Origin: a virus
Strand: one strand, 5' to 3'
DNA length: 20,601 nucleotides
IMG/VR virus record: IMGVR_UViG_3300023179_008117
Span: 1-20,601 of that record
Shown: positions 15,317-20,601 of the stretch, one piece after another
How positions within the stretch are numbered: the first letter of the stretch is position 1
Layout: each line of letters opens with the position of its first letter
Program-made: the position numbers and the translations under genes
The notes under the pieces: model-generated
The model's database searches: none
Told to the model about the DNA's origin: nothing
The model's input: only the letters and a program-made list of their open reading frames with translations

Positions 15317-15345
15317 ATTCTAATCTTGCGAAACGACTAAAGCAA
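15317..15345 (-). promoter_or_regulatory. Promoter of the XRE-ImmA operon
   Basis: On the minus strand TTGCTT (15340-15345) and TAGAAT (15317-15322) are spaced by 17 bases, a good sigma-70 promoter about 22 bases before the XRE-ImmA ATG. Operator half-sites overlap the -35 and the spacer. Confidence 0.65.
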
Positions 15346-15374
15346 GATTTTCTTGCGAAAAATGTCTTGCAAGA
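15322..15374. promoter_or_regulatory. Cluster of TCTTGC operator half-sites
   Basis: AATCTTGC at 15322-15329 is the exact reverse complement of GCAAGATT at 15342-15349. Another TCTTGC lies at 15351-15356, and a perfect TCTTGCAAGA palindrome at 15365-15374. The sites sit in the divergent region between the XRE-ImmA operon and the integration cassette, over the -35 of the former. They are the obvious binding sites for the XRE domain. Confidence 0.7.
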
Positions 15375-15454
15375 TTGTCAACTGCCCTGCGTTGCCATCC
15401 TTTTCGGGGGATCAGGCTCACTATCCATGACGGTTGCAATTCCCCGGAGCCGTC

Positions 15455-15646
15455 ATGAAGAACCTCAAACTTGCCTCTCCCGCGGAGATGGCCCCCAGCG
15501 CCCGCGCAGGCGAAATCACCACGATCCTTGCGGCGGCCATCGTCCGCGCCCAAGTCACCGACGAGCCACGCCATAGCGAAGTTCGGCTTGGCTTCTTGCC
15601 CAACCAGAGCGTTCATACAACCCCCTATCAAGAGGAGAAGTTGTGA
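15455..15646 (+). CDS. Small protein of the recombinase cassette
   Basis: A 63-residue protein starting at ATG 15455 after a GGAG site. It ends with RHSEVRLGFLPNQSVHTTPY, a tail that looks conserved in small proteins preceding DUF2924 and serine recombinase genes of proteobacterial elements. The first half is Ala-rich and helical. Function is unknown. Its TGA overlaps the ATG of the DUF2924 gene by one base, so it is coupled to the integration cassette. Confidence 0.6.
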   Translation: MKNLKLASPAEMAPSARAGEITTILAAAIVRAQVTDEPRHSEVRLGFLPNQSVHTTPYQEEKL

Positions 15647-16095
15647 TGAACGAGAAGCAAGCGTCCGTAGCTGCGCGGATCGCCGAACTGTCCTGCCTGC
15701 CGATGGCAGATCTCTGGACCGTGTGGGATCGGTACTTCCCCCGCCGGCCGGACTACCCGAACCGCACCCACGTAGAGTCCCGCATTGCCTACAAGCTGCA
15801 AGAAGAGGTCTTTGGCGGGCTGGCGCCCGAGATCAAGCAGCGGCTTGAAGCCATCGGCGCAAAGCATTCCAAGATCAAGCTCCGCGCCGCTCCACGCGAG
15901 TTCGAGTTTGCGCCAGGCACCGTCCTGCTGCGCGAATGGGGCGACCGAGAACATCGGGTGACGGTCACCGCCGAAGGGCTGTTCGAGTACGAGGGACAGC
16001 CCTTCAAGAGCCTGACCTCAGTGGCTCGCCAGATCACCGGATCGCATCGGTCTGGGCCGATGTTCTTTGGCTTGGGCAAGGGAGGTGCGCGATGA
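15646..16095 (+). CDS. DUF2924 protein, recombinase-associated
   Basis: A 149-residue protein with the DUF2924 layout: an N-terminal LPMADLWTVWDRYFPRRPDY, then NRTHVESRIAYKLQEEVFGG, and a C-terminal domain with GTVLLREWGDREHRVTVTAE, FEYEGQPFKSLTSVARQITG. The C-terminal half resembles small DNA-binding units. These proteins nearly always precede large serine recombinases in proteobacterial elements, suggesting a partner or directionality factor; the function is not established. ATG 15646 has AGAGGAGA upstream and its stop overlaps the recombinase start (ATGA). Confidence 0.85.
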   Translation: MNEKQASVAARIAELSCLPMADLWTVWDRYFPRRPDYPNRTHVESRIAYKLQEEVFGGLAPEIKQRLEAIGAKHSKIKLRAAPREFEFAPGTVLLREWGDREHRVTVTAEGLFEYEGQPFKSLTSVARQITGSHRSGPMFFGLGKGGAR

Positions 16096-17471
16096 ACGAG
16101 ATCGCCGCAACACGCACCCGCAAGCGCTGCGCGGTGTATTGCCGGGTGTCTTCCGACGAACGACTCGACCAGGAGTTCAACTCCATCGATGCTCAGAAGG
16201 AGGCGGGCCAGGCTTACATCGCCAGCCAGCGGGCCGAGGGCTGGATACCGGTTGCCGACGATTACGACGACCCTGGGTACTCCGGCGGGAACACCGATCG
16301 GCCTGGACTGAAGCGATTGATGGCTGACATCGAGCGCGGCCAGATCGACATCGTCGTGGTCTACAAGATTGACCGCCTGACCCGCAGCCTCGCCGACTTC
16401 GCCAAGATGGTCGAGATCTTCGACCAGCATGGAGTGAGCTTCAGCGCGGTCACCCAGCAGATCAACTCCGCGACCTCTATGGGGCGGCTGATGCTGAACG
16501 TGCTGCTGTCCTTCGCGCAGTTCGAGCGTGAGGTCACCGGCGAGCGCATCCGCGACAAGATCGCAGCGGCCAAGCGTAAGGGCATGTGGATGGGCGGCGT
16601 CCCACCCCTGGGCTACGACGTCGACAACCGGCTCCTGGTCATCAACGAAAGCGAAGCAGCAGTCGTGCGCCGAATCTTCGAGGAGATGCTGACCATTGGC
16701 TCACCGACACAGATCGCCGCCAACCTGACCGCAGAAGGAGTCACGACGAAGGCGTGGACGACCCAGGAGGGACAGACCCGCAGCGGTGCGCGCATCGACA
16801 AGAAGTACCTGCACAAGCTGCTGCGCAACCGCATCTACCTTGGAGAGTTGTCCCACAAGGGAAATTGGTATCCGGGCGCGCATCCGCCGATCATCGATTC
16901 GGCCCTGTGGGAGAAGGTCCACCGTGTATTGGCCCGCGATGGACATGCGCGCTCGGTGGAGACCAAGATCCGGTCGCGCACCGATGCCTTGCTTCGCGGC
17001 CTTCTGTATGCCCCATCGGGCGAGCGCATGTACCCGACCTACTCGCGTAAGAACGGTCGCAAGTACTTCTACTATGTCTCCAAGTCCGAGAGCCGATTCG
17101 GCGCGCCGGGCAAGGGCTATGACCGCTTGCCAGCGCCGGAGATCGAGGCAGCGGTCGTGGCGCAGATCCGGACGGTCCTCACCAGCCCGGAATCCATTGC
17201 ATCGGTGGTACGTCACATCCAGCGCACCGGCGCGAAGGTCGACGAGGCCACCACGGTGATGGCGATGGGCCGGCTGAACGATGTGTGGGATCAGTTGTTC
17301 CCAGTCGAGCGCCACCGGATCGCCAACCTCATGATCGATCGCATCGACCTCGTCCACGTCGGCGAGGTGCAAGGCATCAAGGTGAAGTGGCGGGAACTGG
17401 GATGGGACGCCCTGATCGGTGAATTCGCCCCGAGGGAGATCGGCGCCGAACTCTTGGAGATGGAGGCCTGA
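16092..17471 (+). CDS. Large serine recombinase (integrase)
   Basis: A 459-residue site-specific recombinase. The resolvase catalytic domain (residues 10-155) has YCRVSSDE with the nucleophile Ser20, KIDRLTRSL with the conserved arginines at 95 and 98, and the helix-E segment FAQFEREVTGERIRDK. The Recombinase domain follows (GYDVDNRLLVINESEAAVVR, about 176-275). The region usually forming a zinc ribbon, YAPSGERMYPTYSRKNGRK, lacks the paired cysteines. It would integrate and excise the element by double-strand exchange at att sites. ATG 16092 has GGAGGTG upstream. The gene's stop overlaps the next start. Confidence 0.93.
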   Translation: MNEIAATRTRKRCAVYCRVSSDERLDQEFNSIDAQKEAGQAYIASQRAEGWIPVADDYDDPGYSGGNTDRPGLKRLMADIERGQIDIVVVYKIDRLTRSLADFAKMVEIFDQHGVSFSAVTQQINSATSMGRLMLNVLLSFAQFEREVTGERIRDKIAAAKRKGMWMGGVPPLGYDVDNRLLVINESEAAVVRRIFEEMLTIGSPTQIAANLTAEGVTTKAWTTQEGQTRSGARIDKKYLHKLLRNRIYLGELSHKGNWYPGAHPPIIDSALWEKVHRVLARDGHARSVETKIRSRTDALLRGLLYAPSGERMYPTYSRKNGRKYFYYVSKSESRFGAPGKGYDRLPAPEIEAAVVAQIRTVLTSPESIASVVRHIQRTGAKVDEATTVMAMGRLNDVWDQLFPVERHRIANLMIDRIDLVHVGEVQGIKVKWRELGWDALIGEFAPREIGAELLEMEA

Positions 17472-17842
17472 TGGACGACTCCCTGGAAACCTTTGTGCCG
17501 CTAACTTTCCGCCGCCGGGGCTCTCGACGGGTAGCCGCCGACGATCGGGACGTTCACGACGTCACCTTGCTGGAGGGAATCGCGCGCGGCTTCTACTGGC
17601 AGCACCTTGTCGACAGCGGCGCCATGAAGAGCGGCTCGGACATCGCTCGGGCAGAAGGGCTGCATCCCTCGGTGCCCAACGAGCTGATGCGTCTGACCCT
17701 GCTCGCGCCTGACATCCTGAACACGCTGATGTCGGGACGGCAACCGCGTCGGATGAACCTGATCTGGTTCCAGCGCAACCCTCTGCCCGTGGATTGGGAA
17801 GCTCAGCGGCGCATCGTACGGCGATTCGAGGAGGCGGCATGA
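17471..17842 (+). CDS. Recombinase-linked HTH protein, paralogue 1
   Basis: A 123-residue protein starting at the last base of the recombinase stop. It has LETFVPLTFRRRGSRR at 5-20, then an HTH-like FYWQHLVDSGAMKSGSDIAR and LMRLTLLAPDILNTLM. These three segments correspond one for one to the following gene, so the two are paralogues. Position suggests an integrase partner, perhaps controlling direction or binding att arms. The ATG overlaps the recombinase stop and its own stop overlaps the next ATG, so all three are coupled. Confidence 0.72.
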   Translation: MDDSLETFVPLTFRRRGSRRVAADDRDVHDVTLLEGIARGFYWQHLVDSGAMKSGSDIARAEGLHPSVPNELMRLTLLAPDILNTLMSGRQPRRMNLIWFQRNPLPVDWEAQRRIVRRFEEAA

Positions 17843-18318
17843 GCAAGAAGCACCGGGGTCGATTCAAGGGCGATCCGGTCACTTACCAACTTCCGAATCC
17901 GGCTGGCGGCGTGCGACTGGAGACCTTCGTACCCTGGACCCTGGTGAAGCGGGGGATCAAGAAGCAAGTCATTATGCCGATTGACGCCCCGCAGCAATTC
18001 CTGTCGGAGGCAACGAGGGAGCGTGAAGCTCGGGCCGCAGCGCAGGACACCTCGCTGATGCGGGCGCTCGGGTTGGCGCACCACTGGCAGCGCCTGCTGG
18101 ACGAGCAGCGAGCCGCGTCGGTGGCCGAAATCGCGCGAGCCGAGGGGATGGACGTGACGCAGGTGCGTCGGTTGCTGCGCCTGAACCTGCTGGCACCGGA
18201 GGTGTTGGGAATACTGGCTAATTCGTCTAATGTCGCACTGGAGTCAGTAATGCGCCGCCCGTGGCCAAGCAGTTGGGCGGCCCAGACACGTGGATTCCCC
18301 GATCGTTTCCCTGGTTGA
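17839..18318 (+). CDS. Recombinase-linked HTH protein, paralogue 2
   Basis: A 159-residue protein from ATG 17839 (ATGA overlap). A basic start (MSKKHRGRFKG) precedes LETFVPWTLVKRGIKK, then HHWQRLLDEQRAASVAEIAR and LLRLNLLAPEVLGILA, aligning with the previous protein. The helix-turn-helix is clear (SVAEIARAEGMDVTQVRRLL). The last gene of the cassette, it is followed by a lower-GC region. The C-terminal ~30 residues differ from its paralogue. A recombination-accessory role is inferred from synteny. Confidence 0.72.
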   Translation: MSKKHRGRFKGDPVTYQLPNPAGGVRLETFVPWTLVKRGIKKQVIMPIDAPQQFLSEATREREARAAAQDTSLMRALGLAHHWQRLLDEQRAASVAEIARAEGMDVTQVRRLLRLNLLAPEVLGILANSSNVALESVMRRPWPSSWAAQTRGFPDRFPG

Positions 18319-18476
18319 ACTGCTGCTTTCGACCCAATGCGGTCACTCGAGTCTGCCAACTAAATACCCAACAGCAGTCGCCTAAGGCATAAACTAAGTC
18401 GCCTACAAAACAACGCTGGCTTGGTCTGCTCATGCTAGGAGAGGCGGAACTTTGAGCAATGAATACGGTCTATCGA
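18319..18476. other. Intergenic region between recombinase cassette and Thoeris genes
   Basis: A 158-base gap between convergent genes. Base composition becomes more AT-rich here, and it holds the AGTCGCCTA direct repeat. No gene or clear terminator was seen. Because it follows the integrase operon, it is a candidate for an att junction. Confidence 0.4.
18376..18405. repeat. AGTCGCCTA direct repeat, candidate att or binding site
   Basis: AGTCGCCTA occurs at 18376-18384 and 18397-18405, 21 bp apart (two helical turns). The first copy overlaps a GCCT-A-AGGC dyad at 18380-18388. It lies 58 bases after the integrase cassette, where an attachment site or accessory-factor sites would be expected. 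Confidence 0.45.
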
Positions 18477-19442
18477 CTACCCAATTGCGGTACCCTTGCC
18501 GACATCAGCAGCCGAGCGAATCTCAGTGTACGTGGTCAAGTAGCGAAGGTAGTCACCGAGTTCAGCTAAGTCGATCTCATGTTCCAGGTAGTCTTTGACT
18601 GACACTACGATCGTGAAACTCTCGCAGAAGCGGTCAGTCACTGATGCGGCCACCACGCTGCGAAGGATTTCTTTGACTACGGCCTGTCTTGGCGCCATGA
18701 GTTTGCCAAACCCTGTGCCAAGGACAGGGACACGCAGCCGGGGTAGCCCACCACCCTTCTCGGCGATGTGCTGCCAAAGTCCCACAAGCGAGGCTCTCAA
18801 GTCATCTATCGAACAGTTGGCGACGCCATGAGCATTCATAGTTGCCATAGCTACCAGATAGGTCGTTCGAGCAGAAACGTTAACTTTTGCCACAGTACCC
18901 ATCCCGAACAGACGAAGTTTGCCGACATGCTTCTCAGCCTGCGGTAGGACGACATTTGGCTCATTTCTAAGCTGTGCATCTAGTTCGGCGTCTAGGTGCT
19001 GAACTGAGTTGTAGTAGCGTTGGGTGAACTGACCTTGAATGCTACGAGGAGATATCAATTCATCTTTGAGCTCTGTATCAAACGTGCGATTCGTCCCGAT
19101 CACCAGAACGTCAGACCCATCGAAGAGGTCGCCGAGTTCGATAGAGATGGTCAGATCACGTTGCTTTAGTCTTGAACTCACTCGAATCGTCGGCGCTAAC
19201 GTCGCAGCTGCTATCAACAACGCAAAGACAGCAATCAGGAGGATGACAGTCCAATAGTTCGCCTGCAACCATTGCTGCAGCCAGTTGACGCTGGGCTGGA
19301 ACAGGGAAATCAATTTCTTAGCCGCCTCAAGGGCAGCAGCGGATCCACCGACAACGGCGAAGAACGACTTCAAAAAGGCCTTCGCCGAGAACTGATTCTT
19401 CCAGTAGTGCGTAGAGAAGAGTATGCGGAAATATGCCCTCAA
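18477..19442 (-). CDS. thsA: Type II Thoeris effector ThsA: two-TM / macro-domain protein
   Basis: A 321-residue membrane protein of the DUF6430-like group. A weak hydrophobic segment at 23-41 and a strong one at 64-83 (WTVILLIAVFALLIAAATLA) fit two transmembrane helices. The rest is a macro domain: VLVIGTNRTFDTEL at 112-125, RSIQGQFTQRYYNSV, and PVLGTGFGKL at 239-248 as the phosphate/ribose-binding loop. In type II Thoeris, this architecture is the effector that binds an ADP-ribose-derived signal made by the TIR protein and damages the membrane. The start is TTG 19442, with TAGGAG seven bases upstream and a four-base overlap with the thsB stop. G+C is lower than in neighbouring phage genes, indicating separate acquisition. 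Confidence 0.85.
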   Translation of the reverse strand: MRAYFRILFSTHYWKNQFSAKAFLKSFFAVVGGSAAALEAAKKLISLFQPSVNWLQQWLQANYWTVILLIAVFALLIAAATLAPTIRVSSRLKQRDLTISIELGDLFDGSDVLVIGTNRTFDTELKDELISPRSIQGQFTQRYYNSVQHLDAELDAQLRNEPNVVLPQAEKHVGKLRLFGMGTVAKVNVSARTTYLVAMATMNAHGVANCSIDDLRASLVGLWQHIAEKGGGLPRLRVPVLGTGFGKLMAPRQAVVKEILRSVVAASVTDRFCESFTIVVSVKDYLEHEIDLAELGDYLRYLTTYTEIRSAADVGKGTAIG

Positions 19443-19948
19443 GATGCGACTCCTAGACGGGCATAAACCTCATTCTTGAAGAAGTAGGGGCCAGTGCGGC
19501 CCTCCCTACGTAACCGCGCGTCGTTGCTGGGCCACGTCTCAAGTGCCTCCTGTAGAACCGCAGCGCGGAAACTAATGTGGAGGGCAAGTTCGTTTCGAAT
19601 CACGGGTGGGCAACGGTCCGAATCTTGTTGACGGAGCCCGTTCAAGTTCACAGCCACGATGGGCAACTGCATTGAGATCGCCTGCTCCATCTCCCATCGC
19701 ACAAACTTATATAAATACCGAGTTTGCTCACCGATCAGTACTATAAAGATCTTGGTATTCGCCAGTCTTACCCGAAGTTGGGCCTTGATGGAGGATTCGA
19801 GGCTTGAGTCTCGCGCGTTGTTTAGGTCGTGCGCGTCGTAGAAGCTGAACGGCGTGTGGTCGCTTTGGTGCCACGCTTGCATCAAGCGGTAGTAGTGGAT
19901 GTCGCTGTCACCATCAAAGCAGACGTATGTCTTGTTGCGGTAGGCCAT
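19439..19948 (-). CDS. thsB: Type II Thoeris sensor ThsB: TIR-domain protein
   Basis: A 169-residue TIR protein of the ThsB type. It opens TYVCFDGDSDIHYYRLMQAW, continues with FSFYDAHDLNNARDSS and ANTKIFIVLIGEQTRYLYKF, and has WEMEQAI with Glu86 (or Glu88) in the position of the NADase glutamate. On phage infection such proteins convert NAD+ into a nucleotide signal; for type II systems histidine-ADP-ribose has been reported. ATG 19948 was chosen for its GGGAGGAG site and the match to the family start; the in-frame ATG/GTG codons upstream have none. It is translationally coupled to the downstream thsA. Confidence 0.88.
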   Translation of the reverse strand: MAYRNKTYVCFDGDSDIHYYRLMQAWHQSDHTPFSFYDAHDLNNARDSSLESSIKAQLRVRLANTKIFIVLIGEQTRYLYKFVRWEMEQAISMQLPIVAVNLNGLRQQDSDRCPPVIRNELALHISFRAAVLQEALETWPSNDARLRREGRTGPYFFKNEVYARLGVAS

Positions 19949-19972
19949 TGTCTCCTCCCAGCGTATCGATTG

Positions 19973-20038
19973 TGAGCAAATTCTCGCTGAAACGGCGATA
20001 CCGGGCGTCCTTAGCCGCCCAACCAAGCAATTTGCTCA
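19973..20038. repeat. 10-bp inverted repeat upstream of thsB
   Basis: TGAGCAAATT (19973-19982) and AATTTGCTCA (20029-20038) are exact reverse complements 46 bases apart. The distal arm is part of an AGCAA-T-TTGCT dyad (20025-20035). The arms flank the expected thsB promoter, although no good -35/-10 pair was seen. Confidence 0.5.
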
Positions 20039-20209
20039 AAGACCTCTTGCGACGGCACGCAGGTCCTCACAAGGCGGTGCACAAATTGCCCTGATAGCAG
20101 CCGCTGAGCAGTGTCTGCTCCCGGCCGATCGCCTTCACGGGTCTGGGTGAGAAGTCACGAAGGCTCTCAGCCCTTTTCAGCCCATCGCGATCGCCCAGGC
20201 TTGCCACTG

Positions 20210-20241
20210 CCGAACAAAAAACACAAATATTTTTTGCTCGG
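20210..20241. repeat. A/T-armed inverted repeat, terminator-like
   Basis: CCGAACAAAAAA (20210-20221) and TTTTTTGCTCGG (20230-20241) pair with one mismatch across an 8-base loop. Read from the minus strand the mismatch becomes a G-U pair. The form resembles a bidirectional terminator or a recombinase dyad. Confidence 0.45.
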
Positions 20242-20310
20242 TCGCCTTCTCTACACGAGTTGCCAACCACAACCGACCGCGTCTAACCCATTGACGGCAA
20301 AGGAAGTGGC

Positions 20311-20328
20311 CTCGAGAACGCTCTCGAG
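20311..20328. repeat. CTCGAGA inverted repeat
   Basis: CTCGAGA (20311-20317) and TCTCGAG (20322-20328) form a perfect dyad with a four-base centre. GAGAAC at 20314 recurs at 20345 and 20371. The function is unknown. Confidence 0.45.
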
Positions 20329-20434
20329 ACCACCAGAGAAAACCGAGAACAGAGACGCCCGGACCGGGGCGAGAACGTCGAGTTTTGGGCGGTCACGCTC
20401 GCGAGGCAACGACGCGTTTCAGGGGGGAACGGGC

Positions 20435-20468
20435 AAAAAAATCCCAACCGGATAAGGGTTGGGATTTT
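20435..20468 (-). terminator. Rho-independent terminator of ssrA
   Basis: On the minus strand AAAATCCCAACC and GGTTGGGATTTT form a 12-bp stem with a 7-base loop, followed by a T run (20435-20441). It starts six bases after the tmRNA CCA end, so it is the ssrA terminator. Confidence 0.9.
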
Positions 20469-20474
20469 GAGTAT

Positions 20475-20601
20475 TGGTGGAGCTGGCGGGATTTGAACCC
20501 GCGTCCACAAGCCTTCTTCGAACAGTTCTACATGTGTAGTCGTCTGATTGATGTCTCGCCAAGTGCACCGCGCAGCGACACGCTGTGCACCCAACCAGTA
20601 C
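20475..20601 (-). ncRNA. ssrA: tmRNA (ssrA), 3' part, cut by right edge
   Basis: Read on the minus strand, the last bases are a tRNA-like T arm (GGTTCAAATCC) and acceptor ending GCTCCACCA, preceded by ACATGTAGAACTG as in proteobacterial tmRNA. The tag reading frame and 5' acceptor half lie outside the window. tmRNA rescues stalled ribosomes by trans-translation. The ssrA 3' end is a common integration hotspot for mobile elements, which fits the foreign genes beside it. Confidence 0.92.

Larger units (their letters stand above)
20039..20434. other. Non-coding region between Thoeris and ssrA
   Basis: About 400 bases without a supportable gene; the ORFs that can be drawn have low-complexity or antisense-like products. 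It holds a GAGCAG/CTGCTC hairpin (20106-20120), an A/T-armed dyad (20210-20241), a CTCGAGA dyad (20311-20328) and three GAGAAC repeats (20314, 20345, 20371). It may contain an old attachment junction or regulatory DNA. Confidence 0.4.

Noticed and set aside
15375-15403. Plus-strand promoter for the integration cassette with TTGTCA as -35
   Set aside because: The hexamer at the right spacing (TCCTTT) is too poor a -10 to support a call.
14725-15576. 283-codon plus-strand ORF
   Set aside because: It is antisense to the XRE-ImmA gene and would run through its promoter and operators.
20111-20594. ORFs on both strands between Thoeris and the right edge
   Set aside because: They overlap the ssrA terminator or the tmRNA itself and have low-complexity products without ribosome-binding sites.

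Overview
The window is the early/immunity/integration half of a temperate-phage-like integrative element in a GC-rich proteobacterium, probably a beta- or gammaproteobacterium. It runs up to a host tmRNA gene (ssrA) whose 3' end lies at the right edge. The lineage is inferred from the high-GC codon usage, the tmRNA 3' end and the phage families present; the genus cannot be read from the sequence.

Layout, left to right. (1) The 5' end of a minus-strand gene is cut by the left edge (possibly an HNH nuclease), and structural genes may lie beyond it. (2) 269-1450 is a plus-strand, translationally coupled trio (DUF6900-like, DUF3489-like, unknown), followed by a possible truncated mini-ORF. (3) From 11201 down to 1489 is a long minus-strand early operon. 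In order of transcription it holds an AlpA-like HTH protein, two unknown proteins, a BRO/antirepressor, a Sak4-like RecA-fold ATPase, a DUF669-like putative ssDNA-binding protein, a DUF6511-like zinc-ribbon protein, a Cas4-like Fe-S/PD-(D/E)XK nuclease, a small HTH protein, a P4-type primase-helicase, a RuvC-like resolvase, a small protein and a DUF6362-like HTH protein. After a strong terminator comes a ParB-N/DNA methyltransferase. This is a replication and recombination module. (4) 15294-11308 is a minus-strand three-gene operon: an XRE-ImmA/IrrE metallopeptidase, a PIN-domain ribonuclease and a 776-residue protein of no recognisable family. It sits where a phage repressor would be and starts at a promoter overlapped by repeated TCTTGC operator half-sites. 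It is the best candidate for an undescribed system in the window. (5) 15455-18318 is a plus-strand integration cassette: a small protein, a DUF2924 protein, a large serine recombinase, and two small HTH proteins that are paralogues of each other. (6) 19948-18477 is a lower-GC minus-strand pair matching type II Thoeris defence: a TIR protein (ThsB) followed by a two-TM/macro-domain effector (ThsA). (7) 19949-20474 is non-coding, with several inverted repeats and the ssrA terminator, followed by the ssrA 3' part.

How the parts fit: the element carries its own replication and recombination genes, a serine-integrase cassette, a divergent control region and at least one defence cargo (Thoeris) placed between integrase and ssrA. 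The ImmA-PIN-776 operon could be a lysogeny switch, a toxin-antitoxin-like defence module, or both. Domain calls come from motif reading only, without database searches.
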